Assembly: GCA_946480885.1 (NCBI GenBank)
Contig: CAMLLK010000022.1
Location: forward strand, 1-8,570
Direction: 5' to 3'
Length of the DNA: 8,570 bases
Origin: an uncultured Thermoproteales archaeon
Lineage (GTDB): Archaea > Thermoproteota > Thermoprotei > Thermoproteales > Thermoproteaceae
Below the pieces are notes generated by a model that was not told the DNA's origin, ran no database searches, and saw nothing but the letters and a program-made list of their open reading frames with translations. The position numbers and the translations under genes are program-made. Below, in pieces: positions 1-6,648 of this stretch (its first letter is position 1; the number at the start of each line of letters is the position of its first letter).

Positions 1-166
1 CCACCACAAACACAACGTTAACGCCGGCTTCGGCGGCTGATTTAAACAACTCCTCGGGGTAGGAGAGCGAGGCCGCCACTGAGAAGACGTCTACGTAGAG
101 GCGTCTGTAATTGGCCCAGGAATCCGGCAAAAGCTCGAAGACGCCTTTCCTCGTTTTAACTCTCAT
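1..166 (-). CDS. 5' part of an unrecognised gene (possible PLD-like domain), runs off the window
   Basis: Reading from the ATG at 166-164 the frame stays open to base 1 and gives 55 residues beginning MRVKTRKGVFELLPDSW. It overlaps the end of the SWIM gene by 11 bases, as expected for the next member of the same run. The visible part has a hydrophobic strand (RLYVDVFSVAASL, about residues 22-34), then a helix (PEELFKSAAEAG) and a second strand (VNVVFVV). Strand, helix ending in a small-residue turn, then a strand is the pattern at the start of phospholipase D-like domains, which often sit beside SWIM or helicase proteins. It is also common in other alpha/beta folds. No catalytic HxK motif is in view, so the PLD idea is a weak inference. 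The reading frame itself is well supported by codon pattern and position. Confidence 0.6.
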   Translation of the reverse strand, partial: MRVKTRKGVFELLPDSWANYRRLYVDVFSVAASLSYPEELFKSAAEAGVNVVFVV

Positions 167-743
167 AAAACCTCTCTGCCAGAAATTTCGCAGTGGCCAG
201 CGGCACCTCCTCGCCCTCCACTTCCGCCACCTCATAACTGCCGCATTTCACGACTATCCGCCTTGTATTTGAAATAACCAACACCCTGTACCTCGGGTTT
301 GCGTAAAAGGTTAGGTCTCTCGCCCCCACGGGCTTTACGTAAACCTCGCCGTCTGCCGCGATCCTCTGCCTGCACTCCACCTCCGCCTCGGCCACGTACA
401 CCCGCCTTCGCTCAAGCCTCTCCAAGGCCTTCTTATATCTACGATAGAGGAGGACCGCCGCAACGTGGGTGCATATGTCTTTCTTTCTACGCAGGCCAAA
501 GGTGGAGAAGTAGCAGGTGCAGTACCACTTTCCCTCTTTTTCGGAAAACCACACCTGGTAGAGAGGCCTCCAGTCCCCCAGCTCCCGCCTACCCTCCACC
601 AGGTAGAGATCCTCTCTAACCTCTCTAACGTCGCCGAGCCTTAGCAAGGCTCTTCTCATCCAGCTGTGGGACTTGCCGGGGAAGTCTTGTCTCAGCCTCT
701 CCACCGCCTCCCTTAGGGGGTCGCGGCGGTTATGACTGCCCAT
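156..743 (-). CDS. SWIM zinc-finger domain protein
   Basis: This is a 195-residue protein with a clear SWIM zinc-finger signature, CxCx(13)CxH: Cys75, Cys77, Cys91 and His93, in the contexts WYCTCYF and DICTHVAAVLLY. SWIM domains bind zinc and mediate DNA or protein binding; they occur in SWI2/SNF2 helicases, MuDR transposases and small archaeal stand-alone proteins. The N-terminal part (1-70) is basic and helical, then turns to strands leading into the finger. Residues 110-195 form a separate strand-rich region of unknown fold. There is no helicase or nuclease motif, so it is a stand-alone SWIM protein. The ATG at 743 overlaps the preceding ATPase gene by 14 bases; Met29 is an alternative but would lose basic N-terminal sequence. 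Position at the end of the ATPase operon suggests co-expression, and a DNA- or partner-binding role is inferred. Confidence 0.88.
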   Translation of the reverse strand: MGSHNRRDPLREAVERLRQDFPGKSHSWMRRALLRLGDVREVREDLYLVEGRRELGDWRPLYQVWFSEKEGKWYCTCYFSTFGLRRKKDICTHVAAVLLYRRYKKALERLERRRVYVAEAEVECRQRIAADGEVYVKPVGARDLTFYANPRYRVLVISNTRRIVVKCGSYEVAEVEGEEVPLATAKFLAERFYES

Positions 744-1644
744 ATGGAGGCACCGTCATGCGGAGCTGGCCCCAGGTGCCGCGAAGCGGCACGAACTTCG
801 AGAGATGTTCCAAAGCCCTCACCGATGCGGCTCTAATAGTCACCACCGCCTCGGAGGGGGAGAGGGGGGTGGTACGGCTCTCGTCCATATCCCAGTCGGG
901 GAATCTGATAATCAACTTGATGTAGCCAAGGTGGCGCTGGAACTCTCTAAACGAATGAGAGACTAACACGAAAAACCTCCCCGAGGCCCTCCCAGTCCTC
1001 AAGTGGTCTGTAAGCAGAGAGTACCTATTCGCAAAGGCCAGAAAGCGGTGGGCCTCGTCAATGACGTATATGACGTTCTTGGCGGAGCGGGTCAGCTCCA
1101 AATGGAAGAGTACGTATGCTAAGCGGCCAACGCGGTCAAGGCCGGAGATGTCAATACACGTGGAGCGGCCGTGTTTAATCGGCACATCCGTCCTGCTGAA
1201 CTGCTCAGTGTCGAAGTGGACTAAACGCCTCCTAACCGCATACGCCGTGTCCATTTCGTGGGACTCGGCGATTTCCACAATGCGCTGTCTAATCTCGCCC
1301 AGCGTCTTGTAGCCGCGCTCTATAGCGCGGTGGAGTAGCTCTGCCATTGCGGGTGTTAGCAAATAGGGATATTCGCCGTATGTGGCCGCGAGGCTCTCCT
1401 CCAGTATTTCCACCACGCGGGCCGGCTGTAAATCAAGGGGATTTACCGAGAACTTCCCCGAGTGGTCGCATAATCTGGGGCTTTGGAAGTCCTCTGCCGT
1501 GTCGTAGATGATAACAATATAGTCAGGGGGAATGTCCCTGAGAGACCACTTGATTAGGCTAGTCTTTCCCGTTCCCGGCAGGCCGGTTATCAACGCATTA
1601 CCCTCAACTGACGTGACCAAGTGGAATAAGTAGCGGTGCATCAT
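730..1644 (-). CDS. Small HerA/VirB4-like P-loop ATPase
   Basis: This is a 304-residue ATPase. The start chosen is the ATG at 1644-1642, whose ATGA overlaps the stop of the preceding gene; a GGGGG stretch lies just upstream. The frame stays open further upstream, but that part lies inside the preceding gene and reads as low-quality sequence. Walker A is GLPGTGKT (21-28). A YDTAED stretch (48-53) matches the position where HerA-type enzymes have a DPHGEY-like motif. Walker B is NVIYVIDEAHRF (190-201), with Asp196 and Glu197. Residues 212-227 (DHLRTGRASGRFFVLV) fit the arginine-finger helix and following strand of the HerA/FtsK group. The usual sensor Gln after that strand appears to be Ser or His (VSHSFREF). 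It lacks the N-terminal HAS barrel of true HerA and has no membrane span. It is likely a cytoplasmic DNA-related motor or a regulator of the large ATPase three genes upstream. Confidence 0.82.
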   Translation of the reverse strand: MMHRYLFHLVTSVEGNALITGLPGTGKTSLIKWSLRDIPPDYIVIIYDTAEDFQSPRLCDHSGKFSVNPLDLQPARVVEILEESLAATYGEYPYLLTPAMAELLHRAIERGYKTLGEIRQRIVEIAESHEMDTAYAVRRRLVHFDTEQFSRTDVPIKHGRSTCIDISGLDRVGRLAYVLFHLELTRSAKNVIYVIDEAHRFLAFANRYSLLTDHLRTGRASGRFFVLVSHSFREFQRHLGYIKLIIRFPDWDMDESRTTPLSPSEAVVTIRAASVRALEHLSKFVPLRGTWGQLRMTVPPYGQS

Positions 1645-2417
1645 GCCCCCAGCGCCCTGAGGCCGAGGTCTGTTATGCGCACTGTCAGCGTCAGCGTGTC
1701 TATGCGCACAAGGCCCATTTGAGACGCGCGTATAAGCGCCTCGCCATAGCGTTCCTGTGCGTACTTCAACGAGAGGAATCCTCCGGACTCCCACATCGTC
1801 TTCAACAGCTCAAACACCTCTTGGTCGGTTACTTCTGCAACGGGCTCAGGCACTAACGGCTTGCACAAGCGCCCCCCGCGCCACTCCTTCTTCATGGCGA
1901 GGCCTTCATGCGTCAACGACGACACAGCCATTATCACGCGGTCGGCAATAACAGCCCTGGGGTCGTACACTGAGGTGTAGACGCGCAAAACGCCGTCTAA
2001 GGCCTTAGCCGTGGCCAATAGGTCTGTGAACTGGGGCCAGGCGTCTGAGTACACCTCCACTAACCACCCCCCGCCGTATTTGACGTCTAAGTAGTGCGCC
2101 AGCGCCAGTCCAATGGCCAATTGGACTGGGTCGGCGAGCGCCATCTTCATCTGATACTGCCCGGGCTCCTCTCCCAGCTCCGAATAGTCGGCAAAGCGGA
2201 ATAGTAGGCATAACGGCGAAGAGCATTGGAGGAGGTCGGAGGTGCGCCTTATGGGCGATATCGGGTAATTATACCTAAAAAATATTGTAGTAAACACCAG
2301 CTGACCCTCCGGCGTCAGCTCAAAGTCAATGCCAGTCGTCTTGTCGGCCGGGCATATGGTGTAATGCCTCTCGGCTTTGCCCTCCATGACCGAGCCAATG
2401 ACAATTTCCAGCGTCAT
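1641..2417 (-). CDS. Hypothetical protein with possible C-terminal winged helix
   Basis: This is a 258-residue protein I do not recognise. The ATG at 2417-2415 forms a TAATG junction with the preceding stop. A longer frame to 2489 exists, but its extra residues lie inside the upstream gene. The N-terminal half (1-75) is strand-rich, the middle (90-150) alternates helix and strand, and the last ~65 residues (EVTDQEVFELLKTMWESG, then ALIRASQMGLV, then LTVRITDLGLRAL) have the helix-helix-recognition-helix-wing layout of a winged-helix domain. Cysteines are few (21, 65, 70, 185), and no enzymatic motif or membrane span was seen. It ends in an ATGA overlap with the small HerA-like ATPase, so the two are probably made in proportion and may act together. 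A DNA- or protein-binding adaptor is an inference. Confidence 0.8.
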   Translation of the reverse strand: MTLEIVIGSVMEGKAERHYTICPADKTTGIDFELTPEGQLVFTTIFFRYNYPISPIRRTSDLLQCSSPLCLLFRFADYSELGEEPGQYQMKMALADPVQLAIGLALAHYLDVKYGGGWLVEVYSDAWPQFTDLLATAKALDGVLRVYTSVYDPRAVIADRVIMAVSSLTHEGLAMKKEWRGGRLCKPLVPEPVAEVTDQEVFELLKTMWESGGFLSLKYAQERYGEALIRASQMGLVRIDTLTLTVRITDLGLRALGA

Positions 2418-3139
2418 TAACACGTCAATTGAACAGGAACGCCTATCATCGAAAGCAGTTGGTTTGCCCAGAGGCTGTATATTGGGCAACCCTTCTTGAA
2501 GTAGCTGAGGGCTATCCTAGGCTTGACCGCGTCGTCTAGCCGAATTACCGCCAGCCTCGCCGGGCTTGCGTTAACGACGTATCCCTCATAACGCCATATT
2601 TGCGCCAATTCATAACGCCTAGACGGCTTCACAATAGCCCTAGGGTCGCACCCGATTACAAGAGCGTATCTGCCGGAGCGGAAGAGCTGGGCGATTAACT
2701 CGATAGAGCGTTGTAGCACAAAGCCGTAAACGCAAAACTGCCTCTCCACGTGCCCCGAGATGTAGAGAGAGTCAGACGGCTCAAGCCACCTATCTGCCCT
2801 GCGGTCTCTGCGGAGGACGTAAACCTCCTGCGGGCTTTTCACGACCACCACGTCTCCGAGCTGGGCGTATGGAGTGTTAACCAGCCTCCAATAGGAGGAG
2901 AACAACAGCCCCCTCACCCTAATGGGAACTCCCCACTGGGGCTGAATATCGGGCGGCATGGGAGGGGCGGGGGGAGGCGGCTCGGGCACAGTCGGCGAGG
3001 GCTCCCCGGCCATTTTCCGCAACAGTTCCGCCATGTCGACAGTACCCGTACCCGGCGCACCGCGCCACGCCTCTTCCCTCGCCACTGCCATGGGGTCGCA
3101 GAGGTCGGGCCTCCTTAGGCAGATCTCCCTCTCGCTCAT
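2417..3139 (-). CDS. Hypothetical protein with proline-rich linker
   Basis: This is a 240-residue protein with two parts. Residues 1-45 are charged and probably helical (ending VDMAELLRKMAG). A proline-rich linker follows (about 48-66, including PEPPPPAPPMPP), then a folded domain from about 70 to 240 with alternating strands (VPIRVRGLLF, DVVVVKS, EVYVLRR, ALVIGCDPRAIV, YVVNAS, LAVIRL) and a helix (QRSIELIAQLFRSG). The layout suggests a short docking peptide tethered to a globular domain. Six cysteines (7, 14, 136, 164, 218 and the last residue, 240) could form disulfides, which are common in Pyrobaculum proteins. It starts with an ATGA overlap with the large membrane ATPase and ends TAATG into the next gene, so it is a likely partner of that ATPase. 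No known family was recognised. Confidence 0.82.
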   Translation of the reverse strand: MSEREICLRRPDLCDPMAVAREEAWRGAPGTGTVDMAELLRKMAGEPSPTVPEPPPPAPPMPPDIQPQWGVPIRVRGLLFSSYWRLVNTPYAQLGDVVVVKSPQEVYVLRRDRRADRWLEPSDSLYISGHVERQFCVYGFVLQRSIELIAQLFRSGRYALVIGCDPRAIVKPSRRYELAQIWRYEGYVVNASPARLAVIRLDDAVKPRIALSYFKKGCPIYSLWANQLLSMIGVPVQLTC

Positions 3140-5109
3140 TTTCTCGGCGGCTTTAACTGGGGATCCAGCGGTATTTTCACGTGGTATTTAATCTCGCGCG
3201 GCGATAACAATAACACGCCCATGGCATAAGGCTGTCCTCCCAGAGACGTCTCGTAGGGAGTAAGCGCGCTGGTTAGGTAGGAGATGTCGGAGGGGCTGAG
3301 GACTAGTACGTCTACGCTGTGTTTTAACGACCTCATGGGGCCTCCCAAGACTAGGACAATAGAGGCCGTCTCAAGGAGCATTCTGTCCAGCATAGTGGCC
3401 GACTGTATTACAAACCAGACGGCAAAGCCGTATTTGCGCCCGCCCCTCACCATGTCCTTCAAAATGCGGTTTAAGACGTCGCCAATTCCCAAGGTGTCTA
3501 AAACTCCAACCTCGTCGAAAAGCACCACGTACTCTAGCCTTTCGGTCTTCCTCTCGGTGAGCTTGTCCAAGATGTAAATAAGGAGCAGGGTGGCCCAGAA
3601 GCCCTGCGCCGCCGAGTCTTTTTGCCCAATTAGCGATATGTCAAAAACAATATGCCTCCCCTCGAATTTTACGAAATTAGGCCTAAACCCCTTCCTAGCC
3701 GCCTCCTCCTCCAGATAAGACCTAAGAGACTCCGGCCCCTTGTAGTCAATTCTCAACGCAGCGGCAACAGGCGTAAACCAGACGCTCCTGGCTAACACCT
3801 CGGGAAGATCCTCGGGAAGCTCGGCGGGCACTTTATACACCCTCGCCCCCACGAGCCCGGCCCACCTCTCGTAATCGCCGTGGGGGTCAATGACAACCAC
3901 GCCTACTTCTCTCGCCAGTTGTTTAAGCCAGCTGGCCACAGTCCACGACTTCCCCATCCCCGAAATGCCCACGATAACTCCGTGGACGTTGGGCAGGGCG
4001 TCTATGGGCACGGAGACGGGGCGTCCGAATCTGTCGTACGCCAGGGTAATGTAACGGCTCTTGCCCAAAAGCTGGCCGCCGTAGAATATGGGAAAACGCA
4101 TTAGGTCGCCGGTCAAGGCCTTGACCCCGTCTTTTAAGCGCCACATCTCCGCCTGGGCCAAGTAATCCAGAGAGAGGTTCTGAGTGTGAACGTCGGCGGT
4201 GCCGAATGGATACACTACAATCGGCCTCTCGTTGTGATGTGAAATTCTTTCCAATAACGGCGTCAGCTCCCCAAGCCGCACTAGCCTCTTCCCAGTGTCC
4301 CTGCCCTCGTATGTCCTTTGGAATTTCTTAATCACTTCAGTCGGCGGCCTGTCGGCAAAGGCCACTGCCCACCGCGGCATTGAGGCGTATATCCTCGCGT
4401 CTGCCCCTGCCAGTAGTTCAAGGATTTGGCGGTTTGCAGGCCAAGACTCGGCGAGGCTCCTGTGGGTGAACCTGACTATCAGCGGCACCTCTACGTAGCC
4501 GTTAACAAACCTGTGGACAACCCACAACCACAGTGGGAGGACTGCCGCTAATACCCACGCGCCGCCGAGGAAGGAGTAAAACAGCCAGAAGGCCGCCGTG
4601 AGGTAGGGCCATTTGCGCAAGGGCCGCCCAGCGCCTAGAGGACCAACCCAAGCCCCCTCCCGCGTAACGACGTAGAACTCGTTAAGCACGGCCTCTACCT
4701 GCTTAACGCGGGCCGGGTCAAAACGGCGGCTAGTGAACCTAACGAACTTCTCATCGCCGATAACGACATAGGTGAGCCACTCTCCCCGTTGTAGAGACAG
4801 CTTATTGTACAGCTCGTGTATGGCCTCGGCGCTCTCCACTCCGAATAAGCTCCTATTCGGCTCCATTTTCCAAAGCCAGTGGTACAACCGATGCCTAGGG
4901 TCGTAGGCACACCTTTCGTCATCAGGATGTTTCATACGAATGGGCTCTATCGGCGCAAATCTGCTGTACAGCCATACTAACAAGTCCTCGCCGTGCATTA
5001 GTATAAGCGGTATCAGCAGTAGAGCAACGGGAGGCCACTGGGGGGCCGTGACGGCCACGAACAACAGCCCCCCGGCGAACAAAAGGAGTACTCGGTTGTA
5101 GTACTTCAT
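3136..5109 (-). CDS. Membrane-anchored HerA/VirB4/TraG-like ATPase
   Basis: This 657-residue protein is the largest in the window. It has a hydrophobic N-terminal hairpin (about 6-21 and 27-39), a soluble stretch, then a second very hydrophobic region (about 168-199, one long or two short spans). The cytoplasmic motor follows: Walker A GISGMGKS (381-388), the HerA/VirB4 motif VVVIDPHGDYERW (405-416), Walker B YVVLFDEVG (527-535) with Asp532 and Glu533, and a possible arginine-finger/sensor segment VRGGRKYGFAVWFVIQS ending in Gln569. The tail (GQPYAMGVLLL) matches the end of HerA-type domains. Such proteins are hexameric DNA or protein pumps: HerA in end resection, VirB4/TraG in type IV secretion, and CedB in crenarchaeal DNA import. 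Membrane anchoring favours the translocation group. It has ATGA overlaps on both sides. I do not assign a symbol because Ced/Ted membership cannot be tested by eye. Confidence 0.88.
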   Translation of the reverse strand: MKYYNRVLLLFAGGLLFVAVTAPQWPPVALLLIPLILMHGEDLLVWLYSRFAPIEPIRMKHPDDERCAYDPRHRLYHWLWKMEPNRSLFGVESAEAIHELYNKLSLQRGEWLTYVVIGDEKFVRFTSRRFDPARVKQVEAVLNEFYVVTREGAWVGPLGAGRPLRKWPYLTAAFWLFYSFLGGAWVLAAVLPLWLWVVHRFVNGYVEVPLIVRFTHRSLAESWPANRQILELLAGADARIYASMPRWAVAFADRPPTEVIKKFQRTYEGRDTGKRLVRLGELTPLLERISHHNERPIVVYPFGTADVHTQNLSLDYLAQAEMWRLKDGVKALTGDLMRFPIFYGGQLLGKSRYITLAYDRFGRPVSVPIDALPNVHGVIVGISGMGKSWTVASWLKQLAREVGVVVIDPHGDYERWAGLVGARVYKVPAELPEDLPEVLARSVWFTPVAAALRIDYKGPESLRSYLEEEAARKGFRPNFVKFEGRHIVFDISLIGQKDSAAQGFWATLLLIYILDKLTERKTERLEYVVLFDEVGVLDTLGIGDVLNRILKDMVRGGRKYGFAVWFVIQSATMLDRMLLETASIVLVLGGPMRSLKHSVDVLVLSPSDISYLTSALTPYETSLGGQPYAMGVLLLSPREIKYHVKIPLDPQLKPPRK

Positions 5110-5549
5110 GGCCCCCTCCTCTCGCCCTTGTGTTTCATTAGAATTTCGTCCATTTCTTGCACGGGTATCCTCCCCTTGTAGGCCAGCTCTCTGGCCTTGT
5201 TGTAATCCCCGCGGTGGAGGGCATCTATCACGGCCCTAACATCGGCTCCAAACATCACGGCGCGGAGAATAATTCCGTAATAGTCTTTGTTGTGCCAGAG
5301 GTCAATTGCCTTTTTGTAACACTCATAGTCGTGTAAAAATTCCACACAGAGGTCCCAAGCCTCTAAGTTCTTCGGCTTAACTTGGAGTATTTCGACCCAG
5401 CTTTGTTGAGGGAGGACGCCAATCTTAGTGCCAGGAGGCATGGGGTCTGGGAGCGTCCGCACTCCCTTGGACAATTTGCCCAGCTCCTCCATCTTCTTCA
5501 TCAGCTCTTTCCTCAGCTCGAGATAGCCGACTTCCCTCCTTTTGGTCAT
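5106..5549 (-). CDS. Small helical hypothetical protein
   Basis: This is a 147-residue protein, mostly alpha-helical and charged. Residues 5-30 form an amphipathic, lysine- and glutamate-rich helix that could be a short coiled coil (ELRKELMKKMEELGKLSKG). A proline-rich turn (34-40) follows, then a run of short helices from 63 to 140 (AWDLCVEFLHDYECYKKAID, YGIILRAVMFGADVRAVIDAL, YNKARELAYKG) that looks like a helical-repeat or bundle domain. No catalytic motif or membrane span was seen. The ATG at 5549 overlaps the preceding NTPase stop (ATGA), and its own stop overlaps the ATG of the large membrane ATPase. That makes it a good candidate for an adaptor or assembly partner of one or both, but this is inferred from position only. 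Confidence 0.82.
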   Translation of the reverse strand: MTKRREVGYLELRKELMKKMEELGKLSKGVRTLPDPMPPGTKIGVLPQQSWVEILQVKPKNLEAWDLCVEFLHDYECYKKAIDLWHNKDYYGIILRAVMFGADVRAVIDALHRGDYNKARELAYKGRIPVQEMDEILMKHKGERRGP

Positions 5550-6028
5550 AGCCCGTCGGCAATTTCCTTTACCGCCCTTACTATCCTCTTCCTAGTCTTC
5601 TCAAAACCCTTGAGTTGCGCCACTATTGGCGGTATTCCAGCTTGCATTGCCCAGTGGACGCGTGAATCAAATGGCACACCGCTAAGAGACCACTTGGAGA
5701 CCTTGTTCACTACGATGTGGATGCCCTCCTGCCTAAATTGTTTGAAGTGTTTAACGTCGGGAGGCTCTAACACTACAACGTATACATCGGCAGGAGGCAC
5801 ATCGTATGGTGCTGAGTCAATTACGGCGTAGTGGGCGCCCATGTCGGCGGCCTCGTCCAAGTCGGCGGCTGGGGGGACGTAGTCCTTTAACAGGTGGGAG
5901 CCAGCTTTAGTTATACTTCTATCGATATAGACAGCTTTAGCCGATGCCAGATGCAAGTATATTGCCAACGACGTTGCTATTAGGGTCTTCCCCGAGCCCG
6001 GAGGGCCCACAACGGCCACTGTTTTCAT
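5546..6028 (-). CDS. Small MinD/ParA-like P-loop NTPase
   Basis: This is a 160-residue P-loop protein. I chose the ATG at 6028-6026 because it makes an ATGA overlap with the preceding stop and puts the first strand and P-loop (MKTVAVVGPPGSGKT) at the very N-terminus; the 14 extra upstream residues are read from inside the previous gene. Walker A is GPPGSGKT (8-15). Strand KAVYIDRS (31-38) is where MinD-type enzymes have the Walker A' aspartate, YAVIDSAP (67-74) matches the switch/Walker B region, and VVVLEPPD and IHIVVNKVS (103-111) fit the later strands, the last like the base-recognition loop. The fold fits the SIMIBI class (MinD/ParA/CooC), but the Walker A is of the ordinary type without the signature lysine. 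At 160 residues it is shorter than typical ParA or MinD. A positioning or partner-regulating role beside the membrane ATPase is inferred. Confidence 0.85.
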   Translation of the reverse strand: MKTVAVVGPPGSGKTLIATSLAIYLHLASAKAVYIDRSITKAGSHLLKDYVPPAADLDEAADMGAHYAVIDSAPYDVPPADVYVVVLEPPDVKHFKQFRQEGIHIVVNKVSKWSLSGVPFDSRVHWAMQAGIPPIVAQLKGFEKTRKRIVRAVKEIADGL

Positions 6029-6336
6029 GTCCCAGCACCTCTCAACTGGGGAAAAACCTTGCCCAGCCACTCCTCTACTTCTTTTAACGCCTCCCTCACG
6101 AAAACTTCGCCGTAGGGAGTCAGCCTCGCCACGCCGTTTTCAATTACTGCCTCCCTCTTCACAAGTTCAGGCCAGACTCTCCAGTCGTATCTCACCCCGA
6201 GCGCCTCCACGGCCCTCTTGGCTACGGCGTCTAACTCCTCTACTGTGGCGGGGCCTTTGACCAGCCTCCTCAGTATGACGAGGCGGATGTACTCGCCCGC
6301 TGGGCTGTAGCGCTCAACGGATGTATACGACACCAT
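6025..6336 (-). CDS. Small winged-helix-like protein
   Basis: This is a 103-residue protein starting at the ATG at 6336-6334. A TTG at 6351 and a GTG at 6333 are alternatives; none makes the ATGA junction seen elsewhere, and the ATG overlaps the preceding gene by 23 bases. Residues 13-85 have a winged-helix layout: first helix AGEYIRLVILRRLVKG, a second starting TVEELDAVAKRAVEAL, a third around WRVWPELVKREAV, then a hairpin (VIENGVARLTPYG) and a closing helix (EVFVREALKEVEEWLGKVF). This is like PadR/MarR-type or archaeal HTH proteins and suggests DNA binding, although in multi-protein machines such domains also mediate protein contacts. It is a possible regulator of its own operon, since it lies just downstream of the proposed promoter. 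Its stop overlaps the start of the small NTPase. Confidence 0.75.
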   Translation of the reverse strand: MVSYTSVERYSPAGEYIRLVILRRLVKGPATVEELDAVAKRAVEALGVRYDWRVWPELVKREAVIENGVARLTPYGEVFVREALKEVEEWLGKVFPQLRGAGT

Positions 6337-6610
6337 CGGCAGTGCTTCCAATTCTGAGCGCTCCCTCGGTCTTTTCGATTATTATTCTACTTTTCTCAAT
6401 AACAAGGCCGCATATGAACACGCGGTCTCCCGCCGCCTCGTACTTCACCCTTCCGTACACTACTAACTCGCTGCCTGGGTTTTCCGCCGCGAGCCTAACG
6501 GCTTGGCAGGCGGCTGGCGTTGTGGTGTAGGCGAATATGTAGGCGAAGGCTGTAATGGCAATTACTGCCAGCGCCGTGACGGCGGCTAGCTCTATGTACT
6601 CCTCAATCAC
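6314..6610 (-). CDS. Small single-span membrane protein
   Basis: This is a 98-residue protein starting at GTG 6610-6608; an in-frame TAG lies two codons upstream, so no earlier start is possible. A short acidic head (MIEEYIEL) precedes one hydrophobic span (about 9-30, AAVTALAVIAITAFAYIFAY). A strand-rich domain follows (ELVVYGRVKYEAA, DRVFICGLVIEKSRIIIEK, LRIGSTADGVVYIR). The two cysteines (35 and 67) both lie in the soluble domain and could form a disulfide if it is outside the cell. No class III signal peptide cleavage site (K/R-G/A before the span) is visible, so a type IV pilin is not supported. A bitopic membrane component or anchor of the ATPase complex fits best. It is the first gene after the proposed promoter and ends 23 bases inside the next gene. 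Confidence 0.82.
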   Translation of the reverse strand: MIEEYIELAAVTALAVIAITAFAYIFAYTTTPAACQAVRLAAENPGSELVVYGRVKYEAAGDRVFICGLVIEKSRIIIEKTEGALRIGSTADGVVYIR

Positions 6611-6630
6611 GGCCTAAGCCGAGGGCGCGG

Positions 6631-6648
6631 CATATTATATTGACTTAA
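6631..6648 (-). promoter_or_regulatory. Putative archaeal promoter (TATA-like box) for the membrane/ATPase operon
   Basis: On the minus strand ATATAATAT lies at 6640-6632, preceded by TTAAGTCA as a possible BRE. Its centre is about 26 bases from the first base of the GTG start at 6610, the spacing expected when transcription starts at the first base of the start codon (leaderless mRNA, common in Pyrobaculum). The TAA stop of the ParA-like gene (6637-6635) lies inside the box. It is in the only gap between genes in the central part of the window. Confidence 0.5.

Noticed and set aside
299..619. Plus-strand open frame of 106 codons over the SWIM gene
   Set aside because: Arg/Pro-rich product typical of a shadow of a GC-rich gene on the other strand, with no family features.
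1645..1794. Long N-terminal extension of the small HerA-like ATPase gene
   Set aside because: The extra 50 codons lie inside the preceding gene's coding sequence, and the ATG at 1644 gives the standard ATGA junction and puts the P-loop near the start.
2418..2489. 24-codon extension of the 258 aa gene
   Set aside because: It overlaps the upstream gene; the TAATG junction at 2417 is the better start.
3136..5109. Calling the large ATPase HerA, VirB4, TraG or CedB outright
   Set aside because: Motifs place it in the superfamily, but subfamily needs alignment or phylogeny; membrane spans argue against plain HerA.
6029..6070. 14-codon extension of the small NTPase
   Set aside because: It lies inside the winged-helix gene; the ATG at 6028 makes the ATGA junction and starts directly at the first strand of the fold.
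6314..6610. Type IV (class III signal) pilin
   Set aside because: No K/R-G/A cleavage site precedes the hydrophobic span.
6608..6630. Hairpin terminator after the ParA gene
   Set aside because: Only a 3-base arm (GGC/GCC) around CTAA is present, with no T-tract.
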